NCBI RefSeq assembly: GCF_001640805.2 | Contig: NC_066850.1 | Location: 17,047,036-17,111,035 of the forward strand | Direction: 5' to 3' | DNA: 64,000 nucleotides | Source: Lates calcarifer | Lineage: Eukaryota; Chordata; Actinopteri; Centropomidae | Shown: piece after piece, positions 1 through 12,431 of the stretch | Layout: each line of letters opens with the position of its first letter | How positions within the stretch are numbered: the stretch's first letter is position 1 | Notes under the pieces: model-generated | What the model was told of the DNA's origin: nothing | The model's input: the letters and a program-made list of their open reading frames with translations, nothing else | Database searches by the model: none | Made by a program: the position numbers and the translations under genes

Positions 1-204
1 CCTTTTCAAAGAAACTCTCTACAGACATTTGTTTTTTACTCATTTTAGCTAGTAGGCTAGCTGGCGTAATTTATCAGGCATCACAGCCATGACAAAGACA
101 AGTATGTGTCAAGCAGTATCAGGAGGCAAAGACAGATGTGATGGACAGTGATACCCCACAGACTCCAATAGTAAGTAAAGTGAAGCAATATAAATTGTTT
201 ATTC

Positions 205-280
205 TTTCTGTGCCGCCTGGTACCAAATGATCCACGGCCTGGTACCAGTCCACAGCCCAGTGGTTGGAGACCGCGGGGGT
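205..280 (-). mobile_element. hAT (Charlie-like) transposon end, fragment
   Basis: Read on the minus strand, the segment resembles the well-known hAT terminal sequence of the form ggtccccaacc...gggccgcggaccggtaccggt...gtaccgggccgcac. Here it is seen as ggtctccaaccactgggctg and tggtaccaggc blocks. The other end was not found. Family naming is from memory. Confidence 0.5.
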
Positions 281-344
281 AAAGGACATATTTGTCATAG
301 TTAAACTGTCATTATGTAATCATTAAATGATCTAAAAGTCCTGT

Positions 345-560
345 ATTTAAAGATTTGCTTCAGTAAAAGTATCATCATCATCAACATGTTTTTTTTTTTT
401 ACAGATGTATCAACAAGTACTCAAAATGTGTTGTTCAGTATATTTAGTATAATCTAAATCTGTAAAATAATCTGTAAAATTACCATGTACAAAGTATCAG
501 AAAAATGGAAATACTTGAAAACTGTACTTTTAAATGTAGTAATGCTCCACAGTTGTTAAG
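345..560. mobile_element. Possible non-autonomous hAT-like fragment
   Basis: Phrases such as gcttcagtaaaagtatc, caagtactcaaaatgtg and gtagtaatgctccacag are typical of a frequent teleost MITE-like repeat, also suspected at 10800-11402. The copy is degraded and its ends cannot be set. Confidence 0.33.
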
Positions 561-1104
561 TAGTTAAGTAGTAGTATGGGTAGTGTATTGGCAACCCATC
601 CATCTCACTGTTTTTAACCCCCTTTTAAGTCTCTTAGCACCAGCTCTTACCAATACTGCCGCTGTGTGTCACCAACTTACTGTATAATAATGTGTCATGT
701 TACAGAAACAGCCAGTGAATAACAGCAGAAAATGTACTATCCTGCTCCTCCTCCCGCAGTACGATGTTGTTTGCGCAGCAGCATCTCGGTAATGAATGTC
801 GCAAGCATCCAGGCCTCAGAGGAGAAAACTTGATGGATAGATTTTGGATGTTGTATCTCAATTTGGACCGAGTGATGGGTCTGGGCTGTGTCTAAAAACT
901 CTGACAGGCAGAGCAGCTTTTCTCCTAAATCTGTCACACACACACTAAAGATATGGCCGGTTTCTTGACCTTGCCATCACTTCCAAAAGTGATGCAAGAT
1001 ACTATGACATAGTCAACCAGACTGAGAGCACTTAGGCCTTTCTTTTAGAACATTTACAAATATATTGTGTGCTATTAGATAATTCTTATTTTGCTATATT
1101 ATAT

Positions 1105-1345
1105 ATAATGAACACAGTATATCAAGAATGCTGGAAGGGAATTTCCTCAAATGTGGTACAAGTGTTCACTTGGACTCATGGATAAAATGATTAGATTTTA
1201 GTGCAGTCAAAGGTCAAGGTCACTGTGAGCTCACACCTCTCCCATTCTTGTGAACACAATATATTCAGGAATGCCTGTGATGGCATTTTAAATCCAAAAA
1301 GTCAAAGGTCAACGTTCCTGTAACATAATGGAAAGGGAGATTGTG
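1105..1345 (+). repeat. Degenerate teleost repeat with two internal units
   Basis: Two units follow each other. Each has an atatatc/ttcaagaatgc-like opening (near 1121 and 1259) and an agtcaaaggtcaa segment (1206 and 1300). This pattern is familiar from a widespread teleost repeat rich in tcaaggtcactgtgacctca. The family name is not known to me. Confidence 0.6.
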
Positions 1346-2119
1346 ATCATATTTCTGGCAACTCAACACCAACAACCACAGAGTGGTAATTTTAGTTGAT
1401 TTAGGAAACTCAGTTCATGCTTGCTTAGCTGGTTTTGTATGTACTGTGGTGTATGCTTACTTCTTGCGTGGTCTCAGTTCAAATTGCTGTGTGTTTATTT
1501 TAGGGAAAAACAGTTGCTCCTTTAAGTGATTACAGTCAACATTTCAACAACAGGCAAAACCAGCCTGTTTGCTAGCCCGGGTGTTGATATGGCCTCTAGT
1601 ATTATGAGGCTCACTCTGATGCCAGTGGTATGTCGGTTTTTGCAAATGTGATACATTTCATTTTCAAACATTACTTGGATTTTGAACCCTATAAAACAAA
1701 ACGCACCAATAAATGAGTAGATATAATAGCACAGAATGGATAGGTAGGATTCTGGCAGTAAGTGGAAGGTGCTGTCCAGAAGATTAGGGTGTATTTCAGG
1801 TATGATGCATGTGACGTAGGATCAGTCTATACTTAGCCCACTTTGAGAAGATATACAACATTGCAGATTGGGTAATGCGTTCCTGTGTATTGACTCATGG
1901 ATATCGTACCATCACTAGCCTCTCTCATGCTTTACATAATCACTAACTGTAGAGATGAATAGTGCACAGATCTCTGAGAGGCTGACCACAGCTCGAACCT
2001 TCATCATCTTATTGCCCATCAACATGGACCCCAGTGTTTGTTATAATGTCTCACTTTCAAGAGTTTCATTTAGCACGAGATTTACCGTATGGATGAGGGC
2101 ACACTCTGTGCTGCATTAT

Positions 2120-2139
2120 CACACACACACACACACACT
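2120..2139. repeat. CA microsatellite
   Basis: About ten CA units in the upstream intron. Confidence 0.95.
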
Positions 2140-5100
2140 GCCTTTCTCATCCCATTGACACATGCGTACACAAAATTAATACTGGCAATGTGTATACCTC
2201 CGCAGACAGGGAGTATCTCAGCTCTCATATGACGAGCTGTCATAACATCACACATCAGTGCTGTGGCTTGAAACAGCTGCAGTGAGTTCAAAGATGCTGT
2301 AAATTAGAATCATATGTCTTCCATGACTGGTAGAAATGTAAATGCTAACTGTGATCATGCTGCTCTCTGACTCATTAATCATAGCTGAGAATATAATGTC
2401 AACCCTTGCCACAGATCTATCCTCGGAAGACATTTGTTGCAGTGCGCTTTCGGCACCAGGTCCCTTAGTTTGACAGAATCAGAGGCCGCACATACTAAAG
2501 ACTGAAGTTTGGTGCAGTTGGAGAGAAAATTAGTAAGTTGACTGCAGGGTTAAGTCATCATCAAAGTGTAACAACTTCACGTGAAAACAACTTGTTTGTT
2601 TCTCCATCAAAGTTTACACTCAATTTATTTTTCATTTTTCTTGCACGCTCTGGGCATGTCCGGGAAAACAATAAAGACGTTGTGGCTTTTAATAGACCCA
2701 AAGCATGATATTCAGAAACCTCAGAACCTTTACAAACTACACTTTAGAAAATTGCGTGTTGCAAAAAAGAAATCAGTTTGCACGAGCGTGCAGAAAGTCA
2801 CTCCATCAACTCCCAGATGCACCGTGTCAACAAGTTAGGACACTAATTGATTTAAGATTGCCTAATTGTGGTCCCGTTTGGTTCCTTTTTTCCTTTTGAT
2901 TTTGACTTTATTTATTTGGTTTTGGCGTGGACACAGCTGGGCTCAATGTGGCGCTTGTTCGGTGCTCTCTGTGAACGTCTAGTGCAATCGCGTGAGTTTA
3001 TTTTCCTTCTGATGCGTCCTTTTCATTTCACGGTGAGATCTGAGAGGGTGGCGGCGGCGCACCGGAGATTCAGCGACCACAGTGTGTCACAGAGAGGTCC
3101 AACATGTAACAGACAGAGGGAGAGAGAAGGAGCTAGATGAACTTAGGCAAAGTTTGACAAGTGAAGCTATTAGATCCATTAATGAAGGTCACTTGATTTG
3201 TTTTAAAATGATGTGTCCCTGCTCTTACAAAGTGCTTGATTACAAAGCAAGACAGGGACACAACAATATGGAAAATATTTTCTTTTTTTTATCTTGGGGT
3301 AGGTGAATACCTAGCTTTCATGACTCTACCTGAGAGATGTGAAAATCAAAAAAAACATAAAGCTCATGAAGGAATATGTTCACGGTGGAAACATGAAAGG
3401 GGAAGGGCCAAAGACAAAAAATTATGCCAAAAACACTGCAACTTTGGAAGTCATCTGTCTAACTCAGACTACTGAAACCCTGTATCAGCTTCAGATACAC
3501 TTTTGAATGCTTTTTTGTAAAAATAAAAAAATCCCTGCTTGTGTTACCTCTACCATGGCTCTGAGAGGAAGCATTATCCGGGGAATAGATATGGGCTGGT
3601 ATGAGATTCTGACAGTATGATAACCTTAAGCAAAAATATCACAGTTTCACAGTATCACAGTATTACGATTACACTTCTAAAATGAGTTATTTTGATTATC
3701 TGCCGCAGTACCAAACCTATAATATTTATTACACCAGTGCTAGGCATGCTAACTAGCGAGGACTGTGGTCTGTGACTGCGTCGCCCATCGTTCACAACAG
3801 AATCATGTTAAGAAGGGACCATTTCACAGCTAGTGTTGACAGGTGCAACAGTTACAGCCACCTACACCGTGGCAATAACAGAGGAATGTAAGGTGAGGAG
3901 CAACTTTTGTCCTGTCATCGTGATACTTTTGAACTTTTACTGCTTGTTGGTTAGATGTTTGAGATAACACAAACACAGCAGCCTTGTAGAAACCCACAGT
4001 GACCCCTCAAAATTAATAGATAAAGTTTGCATATATCTGTAACTGCCTGTTTCAAAATGAGCATGTAGCTGTTGACTACGGAGCTGCTGACTTTTTTGCG
4101 CACACACGGACACACACACATTCATCCTCCAAAAAACAACCATAACAAGAAAAAAAAAAAAAAACTAATACAAACAAAACAAAACAAAAAACCCAGCTGT
4201 GTCAGGCACATCCTCAGAGTGTCTAAACTAATTTTTGCACAACTTTACACAAGCACAATCAAACACAACAGAGAGGCTCTGGTTGAAACTTGCTAAATAG
4301 CCTCATAGCCTTTGTTTATGCAGAAAAGTTGGCAGAGATCGATTGGACTTGGAAATGGCTGCATTTCTTCTTTCTCTCTCTCTCTCTCTCTCACTCTCTC
4401 TCTGTCTCTCCCTCTAGCCCGAAAATTAAATGCATCAGTCATATTAATGACATCCGTTAAAACATGAGATTTGCCTGAAATAGCGTTAGGAAGTGCAATG
4501 AAAACAAAACTCAGAGTTCAGCGAGGACACTATGACTTCTGCTGCACTAATTCGTCAGTATATTTACACATGAACTGGAAGTTTATGGAGTCTGGGGCAG
4601 AATGAAGTCAGCACGCAGTTTGATTAGACTCTCATTCATGCACCATTCAGAGTGCATTTAGTCAATATGATGACTGTACAGCTGAGATAATAAGGCACTT
4701 TGAATGGACTGGTAGAGTCCATACACAGACAGGAGGTGAGATAAATGGAGTCACCAGGATTTGATTACAAACATGTCTGCAAAGTTCCGAAATGTATTAT
4801 GATAAAATGATTTATAATTTGATACTTCCCAGGTTTTCCTAAGGTCGGAATCTTGCATGTGTGTCGGTTAGGTGAGTCATTCATGTAAACCACAGATCAT
4901 AATCGTAAATAAAATCACAAAATGGTCTTGGAACACTGGAGTTTTGGAGATGAACCTCTATCCAGGATGGGCTGAATTAAAGTAAAGATGAAGCCCTGAC
5001 TGCTTACATTTAAATACCCAACCCAGTGGATGTAAAGAGCCACAAATTCACAGTGTGAAATTATGATAGTCTTCTGTTTAGAGGCATTAGACAGCATGGG

Positions 5101-6768
5101 ACACCAGAGCACATTCAAAGCACGAAACAAGTGTTTTAAAGAGTTGTGTAATAGTGTTGTAGAAATGGTGGTAGCGGGTGGTACAGAGGCAAACCTCAGC
5201 AAATGAAAGGATACTGTAGATTTAGCAGTTGGCATATGTTTGGCAGAGGCTCTAACAGCTGTATACAGTGCCTCCCACCAACACAGCTGTGTTGTCTGCG
5301 GTGCTACAGCAGTATCTGTTCATTTCTGCACTGTGCACAGCTACTCTCTGTCTGTTCTCTGGTTTATGGCCTGCCTTCCAGTTAAATGAACTCAGTCTAG
5401 GGCTCTGTAACTGAAGGAGCATTAGTGCTGGTGCCTGTTTTGTTCTTGGCTTTTTAAGGTCCCCTTGGAGCTGATCTCCTTTCCCCTTAAATTCATGTAG
5501 GAGCTGCTTTGGTAAACAGAAATGAGAAGAAGGAGAAAAGAGGCAGAGTGGGTGCTTGCATGTTTAGATCAGGACAGGGATTTTATAAAGGCACTATGGG
5601 CTGTATGCCTCAGGTTTATGTTTTGGTTTAGGCAGGTAGTAGGTTTCTTTAGATGAGTGGAAAATAAGAGGACATTTTTATTTGTACCTCTGTTCTCTTT
5701 TCCCTTTTAGTTCTTGTTAAAGTGCCTTAGGTACATAAAAGTCTGCACATTGCCAAAAAAGCTAATTCCTCATTCCTCATCTTAGACCATGCTGCCAATT
5801 TCATTTGGTTCTGGGGTTTCTGAATCCCCCAGTCCTTTCTGATATAAGAACTGGGGGTGCTGCGTCAGGTAATCTATGTAACTCTCCAAAACCAACAATC
5901 CAACAAACACTCTCTCATGCAGTGATTGGCCAAGCGTGCAAAGGTGAGAGGATATTAAATAATTTAATGTTTTTATAAAGTTATTTCAAGAGAGATCATC
6001 CAAAGTGATCCCAGTTATCCCCAGTGAACAATTATCACATCCCCTCCCTCTCTGTAATGGCAAACTTTTCACCCCTCCTGTGAGTGTGGATGTTCAGAGC
6101 ACGTATAAACATTTCTGTCTTCTGATGTAATCAGATGTTATGTTATACAAATTAAGTCCTTTCAAGCTTCCTTAGCATTGTCCCTAACTTAACCTAGCCG
6201 CACAGAAACAGCTTCAAAATGGAGTTCTGTACTGTAGTCTCTCGATGCCTCATGTTGTTGTTTTTTTTCCTGGCTTGATGTAACAATTAGATAAAAGCAG
6301 ATATAAGCTAGAACAAGGTTTGACATCATCAACATGATAAAAGTAAGGTGGACATTTTCTTAGAGCACCCATGTGTCTTTCTGTCAGTCTTTCCTTTCTT
6401 TCCTCTCAACAGTATGTCTGTGTTTGTGTAACCTGTCTGCCAGGTCGACCTCAGAACCTCAGACTAAACACAATGCAGAGTCATCCTGGTCAGGCATTGG
6501 GTTTATACACACACACACAGGCAGCCTTGCTTGATCTCTGTTAAGTCAGCCGAGGGTCATTTCAGCACCATCAAAACGCCCTGTTGGAAATTTACTGTCC
6601 TTTCAGTGGCACAGTGAGGCCGTATAAACGCACTTGTATCTGCACATAACACACTCACACACACTGTCGACACTCGATGTTACCTGTTACCACCTAGCGC
6701 AGTGTGTTTGATTTAGCCACCCGTGGTGCCAAGATCAGACGCCTGTTAGGACGTCCTGTCTGCCCTCT

Positions 6769-6793
6769 GTGTGTGTGTGTGTGTGTGTGTGTG
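6769..6793. repeat. GT microsatellite
   Basis: About twelve GT units, some 155 bases before the EGF3 acceptor. Confidence 0.95.
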
Positions 6794-6947
6794 CATGTGT
6801 GACCCTCACATTCCTGACTCTTGCGTCATCCCTCTCATCAGACATTTCCCAGCACATAAACTCTCACTGACATATGCTTGTTTGTCTACTCCACCATGCT
6901 GGCATGGCTGACTTTATCTCTCTGTCTGTATCTCTCCATCCGAACAG

Positions 6948-7082
6948 ATGTGGACGAGTGTCTGGACAACAATGGCGGATGCCAGCAAGTGTGTGTCAAC
7001 ACCATGGGGAGCTACGAGTGTCTGTGCACAGAGGGCTTCTTCCTCAGTGACAACCAGCATACCTGCATCCACCGCTCTGATG
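6948..7082 (+). CDS. scube1: scube1 exon: calcium-binding EGF-like module 3
   Basis: This 135-bp exon starts in phase 1; the first base of its Asp codon comes from the previous exon. It reads (D)VDEC... to HRSD and has the six cysteines of one EGF module. The DVDEC opening is the calcium-binding EGF signature. [12 protein letters not shown] fits the Asn/Asp beta-hydroxylation consensus C-x-[DN]-x4-[FY]-x-C-x-C. The acceptor is cgaacag before 6948 and the donor is gtagga at 7083. Family role: tandem EGF modules form a rigid, calcium-stabilised extracellular rod used for partner binding and oligomer formation. The sequence is close to the third EGF module of vertebrate SCUBE1, including the [13 protein letters not shown] run. 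The same frame stays open upstream to an ATG at 6878, which is most likely intron. Confidence 0.94.
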
Positions 7083-7390
7083 GTAGGAATGGGACAGATG
7101 GAGAGAGAATGTTGTGAGAGAGTGTGAGCTCCAGTTTCTGAAAATGAATCACTTGAGAGAAGCAAAGAGAACATGTCGAGTTTTATTTCAGGGTTATAAA
7201 AAACTTCTCTGTGCTTATTGCTCAATATTCAACAAAACCCAGGATTTCATTGTCTGAAATCTTACAGGTTTTGATGTGAATGGATCACTTTGCTAGACTG
7301 ACGTGAGAATGCTGCAGAACAAACAAACATTTATTCAGGTAGAGTGAATTCACTGTGTTTGATTGAGTATGTGAAACGAAGAGTTAAAGT

Positions 7391-7630
7391 TCATCCATCC
7401 ATTATCTATACGGCTTATCCCAGCTGTCATTGGGCGACAGGCGGGGTATACCCTGTATGCATCGCCAGTCCATCACAGAGCCAACATGTACGGACAAACA
7501 ACCATTCACACTCGCATTCACACCTACAAGCAATTTAGAGTCACAGATGAATCTAATGGACGGTGGGAGGACGCTGGAGTACCTGGAGAGAACCCACGCA
7601 GCCAATGCACCACCCTGCCACCCTGCAAAG
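7391..7630 (+). repeat. Widespread teleost interspersed repeat
   Basis: The segment starts catccatccattatctata and contains attgggcgacaggcggggta, caatttagagtcac and gagaacccacgcagcc. These are landmark phrases of a very common teleost repeat. The 3' part (the mgggagaacatgcaaactcc region) is missing or decayed. Family name left open. Confidence 0.75.
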
Positions 7631-7683
7631 GTTTAGTCAGACTGAAATAACAACGACTGGTGGATTGACATGTTATAATGTAC

Positions 7684-7785
7684 ATACCCATGGAAGGATG
7701 AATCCTATTGACTTTGGTGAACTCAACTATAACAATTATGGCATGGATTGCAATAAACTTTGGTTCAGACATTCATATGAATGTT
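7684..7785 (+). repeat. Decayed repeat shared with 60247-60375
   Basis: The phrases ggatgaatcctattgacttt and atggattgcaataaactttg match a teleost repeat whose related copy at 60247-60375 has ggtccccagaggatgaac and atggattgccgtgagctttg. The two phrases are in opposite order in the two copies, which suggests a tandem or rearranged source. Confidence 0.5.
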
Positions 7786-7899
7786 ACAGTGAAAGCGAGC
7801 CCATAGGTCGTCTGTGCGGGAGCATGTTATGACGATAGTTACGTTTTGTTGTTAAATGACATCTAGCAGCTGTTGATGGAAACAAAGTAGATGATGTGG

Positions 7900-8050
7900 C
7901 ATAGTCCAGCGTAGTCCAATTTTATGGCCAGTGCACTTCTATGCTGAATCAATGCTAAAGGTATGGCGTAGCCGCGTATCCTGTGCCGTAGCTTGACGTA
8001 CGGCAACAACTGTCATTGATCCGCTTGGTTCGGCTCATACCAGCTCGTAC
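7900..8050. repeat. Possible MITE-like fragment
   Basis: The segment is relatively CpG-rich, with ggcgtagccgcgtatcctgt and gccgtagcttgacgtacggc. Similar phrases occur in teleost short inverted-repeat elements. Ends not defined. Confidence 0.33.
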
Positions 8051-8359
8051 ATGTCGTACATGTCTGACAAAACTCACCCTCCCTTTGCCTCAGTCAGTTC
8101 AGTGATCATACACACCAACTCCTCAGATGTCCTCTCTCTTTACTGCATTGCTGTAATTTCAGCAAAAATCACTGTTTCACACTCAACATTTATTAGCTCC
8201 AGCTCCAACATTCGGCACATGAAGAAACTCAACACAGCCTGCTAGGGTTTTGGTGGTGTAATTACAGAGCAGCGCAGACACACCAAGTATATATGGACAC
8301 AATGGTGCAGGCCACACTGTAGGCTCTATGTCGATCTTACGCAGAAGAATAAACCAAGC

Positions 8360-8660
8360 TTCAGCGGGTGGTTGGGCTGGTTAGATGGGTTAACAAAACA
8401 CAGGACTTTCACAAAGAAGGTGTTTGGTTCATGTTCAAACCCAGAAGTCGCTGTTGTTTCTTTAATCCATGACTGTTCCACAACCAATTTCAACCTAAGC
8501 CACAATCTTCTCCTAAACAAAGTACTTTTTATACCTAAACCAAACCAGACTGAGACTCACAACATGAATCATGTGTTTATTATTGTTACTATGAAGATGA
8601 AGCAGTACACCTGCCACTGGTATGCTCCTATGGGTCATGCTCGAGGGTAGGAACAAGCAG
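8360..8660. repeat. Probable interspersed repeat
   Basis: The segment combines aaacacaggactttcacaaa, cgctgttgtttctttaatcc and cctaaaccaaaccagactg. The last phrase resembles gtgcctaaaccaaatcaaacc at 53188, so the two sites may share a family. Decayed; family unnamed. Confidence 0.4.
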
Positions 8661-9793
8661 CATTTAGGTCGGAGGACTTGTTGGATTTGTAGTAACCTTC
8701 CTGACTGCATATAGATGACAAATGACTTTCCTGTTAGCCTAAGCTGTACTTAGTGTCTGTAGTGTCATCCCTGACACTGCATTTTTGCTTTGCCTCAGCC
8801 TGTAAGTGAAAGAAATATCAGTCAGTTTTAACAAGTTATATTGTCATCTTCACTTCATTCTCATTTTCATTCTCATCATCTCTCCAGTTTACATGCCTGA
8901 TCTTTGCTGTACCTCACCACCTCCTAAAAACTCATTTCTCTTGTATGTGACTTGTGTGAGGCGGTGTGATTTGAGGGTGCTGACATCATGTGTCTGACTC
9001 GGTCAGTCACCCTTTACACCCACAGTGACGCTGATAGACACTGGGTGCGGTGTTTAACTCGTGACAGCATACTTAAGCATTCATTCTATGCATGCTGGAT
9101 TTCTTTAAATTATTTGACCCCACTACCCTGGCATCCCTGACCTATTTACGCCTGTCACATTTAATTTATGGACTCAATCTGCAGTGACGAGGGGTGGCTG
9201 AAGGAATTGTGATCCTGAGGTGAGGAGGCGTTGCTATCTCCTTTCCCCCACACTCACTCGCACATTCTCTAAGCACAATACTCGCATGCATCCGGCTGTG
9301 AATGGAGACAGTGTGGCTGTCAAGTTCAAAAACAGATGAGAGGACGGTCATCTGTCATCTTTGTAATGGCACAGAGAGGAGACACTGGAGGAATGTGGTG
9401 AAGGGTGACGACCAAGGGAGAGGAGAAAGATCAAATAGAGGAAGAGGCGGCACCCGGGTGACCTCTGCCTTATCCTCTCCCTCTTTACCCTGGGTGTTCA
9501 CAGTTATGGTGTGGTCAGCGTGAAGGCATGTTAGGAGTCAGTGTCAGGATGTTAGAGGATTCACTGTGGACACGTTCAGAGAAAGAGGTGAAAGAGATGC
9601 AGAAATAGAAATGTGTTTGCTTGCTGGAAACCCCATAAACCAGCATATGAATATATCTCTCTTCCCCTCCCTCTCTCTTCTCCTCTCCTTCAAAACTATT
9701 TCTGAAAGTTTTGCCGTAGCTCACAATGGAGGACACAAATTGTTTTTCTTACTTTATATGGTGGATTTCATCACAGAACAAGACAAAGAGTTC

Positions 9794-9812
9794 ATATATA
9801 TATATATATATA
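9794..9812. repeat. AT microsatellite
   Basis: Alternating AT run of about 19 bases. Confidence 0.95.
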
Positions 9813-10799
9813 GAAAAGTAATTGGTAGGTCAAAGGAAAAAGCAGATTTCCCCTTATTAACTTTTCCCCTTAACTATGTTTCCTTATTGTATAACATATT
9901 TAAACCGTATTTATGTGAATCCTGTTCAGTAATACCACTTTTCAATCATTAGCAAAGCTCTCTAAGTCCTCCATATCTGCGACTTTCTCCTCCATGTTCT
10001 AAATATTTTTCTAGATCAAAGCTGTTGCTGTGTCCAGGCGTAACTCCTGCTCCTGTCATAGGGATGTTCACAGTAAACAAGCAGTGAAGATGCTTGTGGT
10101 ATATTCCTGTTGCCCTGCTCTGGCAGGCTGTCCTGAGCCTTCAACCACCACCACACAGCCCTCCACCCCATCCATAGATCCTCAATCAGACACTTGTGTC
10201 CGTCTCCCGGACAGGAATAGCAGCAGCATCTTGGTGTCCCACAGGAATCTCCTTGCACATTTTTTTCCATACTCCCCACCGTGGCTAGCTTCGTTCCTGT
10301 CTTCAGCTTGTCCCTCCTTATTCACTCTCTTTAAATTATCTGCTCAAATGCTGTTTTCCTCCTCTTTCTTTTTCTCCTCTCTCTAACTTCTTCTTTTTCT
10401 TTTTCTTTTTCTTTTTTTTATATCTGCTGCCTTCCCAAGGTTCCACCTCAGGCCAGATTAGCACCTCACTCACTGCCACACACCTGTCAAAAGACAATCT
10501 GACAACATACTTAGTCACATACATACTGTGCAATATTAAGGTCAGCTAAAAACATTCTATGTACTATGTCCATGCTGCAGGGTTGCAAACTAATTACAGA
10601 GACCATTTTGACTATTCATTTGAGATAGAGACTGAGGATCCTGGCTGGTGGCACCCAGCTCTTCTTCTGTTGAGGAGGTTTCTGTCTAGACTGGACATTC
10701 AGTTGTTTTGCATTTGCTACTGTGACGAAATGTGTTCCTGATTTCCTCTGGAAGTTTATTTCTTTATTTATATTATAGCAGCAACATCAGATCTCATGG

Positions 10800-11402
10800 T
10801 CATAGGTAACTACGTGTATTTACTACTCACTTTGCTTGTGCTGAAGTTACCAGTTACCATTTTTAATGCTGTGGCTGATCAGTGTATACTCCACTATATT
10901 TCACAGGGAAACATTACAATTTTTACTCCATTTATTTTTGACCTATAGTAACTAGTTACTTCAGAGTAACGTATTACATAAAAAACAAAATAAACCACCA
11001 GCGGTTCCCACCAGTTTTGTCTTGTGAATAAGCAGAGTCTACTTTGGGATTTTGGGACATTTTATGAAGGAACATTTCAACCTTTTTACCTTACCTTGGA
11101 CCCCTTAAATTTATCTTGTCCTCCACTGGAAACTAGCTAACTGTATCTAAGGTAGTGAGAGCTAGCTCCACCTCAGTTCTCAGCGGTGAGCACAAAGGAG
11201 AAAACTCCCCAGTGTAATGTATAAGTCACAACATTTTTCAGCAGAATGAGTACTTTTACATTTCTTACTTTAAGTACATTCTACTTACACTTAAGTAGAA
11301 TATTTAGAATGCGGTGCTTTTACTTGTAATGAAGTATTTTTAGATTTTTGTATGGCACTTTTATTTAAGTAAAGAGTACTGTGCTTCTCCCACCACTGCT
11401 CA
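10800..11402. mobile_element. Non-autonomous DNA element of a common teleost type
   Basis: The right part (11241-11400) has gagtacttttacatttctta, gcttttacttgtaatgaagt and gagtactgtgcttctcccac. This is the hallmark of a frequent short teleost element often assigned to the hAT group. The left part has gtaactagttacttcagagt and similar phrases. The left end is uncertain. Confidence 0.55.
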
Positions 11403-11783
11403 GAGATTCTAATTTAGGTGAAACACACAAGCCTTACAAGTCTTTTTGTAAGAAGACTTGTAGCAATAAATTGTTGGTCACATTACTCAAAGTATTAAAA
11501 TGAATTTACACATATATTTCACTTGTCCCCCGTCATGGTTACAATAATCAACACACAATTAAAGCTGAAGAACAGTCTTAGATAATTGGTTTCCCACGGG
11601 AAACAAATATTGGTCTCCTCTGTGAGAGTCTTGTGTTTTGTCACCCTCCTAACACAAACTTCACCTGACTTTCACCTTTGCTCCCGTCATAATTACTATG
11701 GCCACTAGAGGTCACCTAACAATAAAACGTAAAAACGGAACTTTTGGTTATAATAAGATGCTGCACAGACAATCTATGGACTG

Positions 11784-11812
11784 TTTTTTTTTTTTTTTTT
11801 TTTTTTTTTTTT
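11784..11812. repeat. Run of 29 T
   Basis: Homopolymer on the + strand; could be the A tail of a minus-strand retroelement, but no body was recognised. Confidence 0.95.
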
Positions 11813-12355
11813 GGTTTTATTTTTTGTACAAGATTTTGATTGAGTGGGGTGCAGTTTTGCTTTTACTTGGTTATGTGTAAGCAGTCCTGGCATATTGTCA
11901 GCAGTTTTTGGAATTCACTTGGTAATCATTTAGCCCCTCCAGCTCAAAGTGTGCAGTGCTGTGATTGTGCATGTGTGGCGTTTGAGGTGTGTGTGTGTGT
12001 GCTGAGGCCTGTTTTACCTGCAGGCCGTCAAAGGCAGGTAAATCGTGCTGCACCCGCAGCCGAACACTACTCACATCTTGTCCTTTTCTGGGTTGACCTC
12101 ATTATGCTCATCTCTAACAACATGTGGAGAGCTAAGCACAATAGAGTTTTTGATCAGCTTGTGTGTGATGATGTGTATCCTGGCAAGTGGCAGCCAGTCT
12201 GCTGAAGACATTTAGCAGGAAATACAGACTCGTCGTCTGCTGTTAATCTCACCTTGACGTGCCATATTCACCATAACTGTAACAGTGGGGAGTTCTGGGC
12301 TTCAACCAGCCTCTCAAATTATAGTGTGGTAGATAAAAATTATTACACTCAACTG

Positions 12356-12388
12356 TTGTGTGTGTGTGTATGTGAAAGGTTGTGTGTT

Positions 12389-12427
<39 letters not shown>
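12356..12427. repeat. Compound GT/GA microsatellite
   Basis: Interrupted GT units followed by a GA run of about 15 units. Confidence 0.95.

Positions 12428-12431
<4 letters not shown>

Larger units (their letters stand above)
1..6947 (+). other. scube1: Intron upstream of the EGF3 exon (left end open)
   Basis: No EGF-like exon was found here by eye, so the EGF2 exon is inferred to lie left of the window. The intron ends in a pyrimidine-rich tract and cag before 6948. It holds a hAT-like repeat end near 205-280, a two-unit repeat at 1105-1345, a possible MITE piece near 345-560, a CA run at 2120-2139, a CT run at 4373-4415 and a GT run at 6769-6793. The stretch 3590-3700 has repeated atcacagt-type units of a decayed repeat. 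The rest is ordinary AT-rich DNA with nothing recognised. Confidence 0.8.

Noticed and set aside
4915..5235. Minus-strand 106-codon frame
   Set aside because: No motif, no splice context; composition fits random AT-rich intron.
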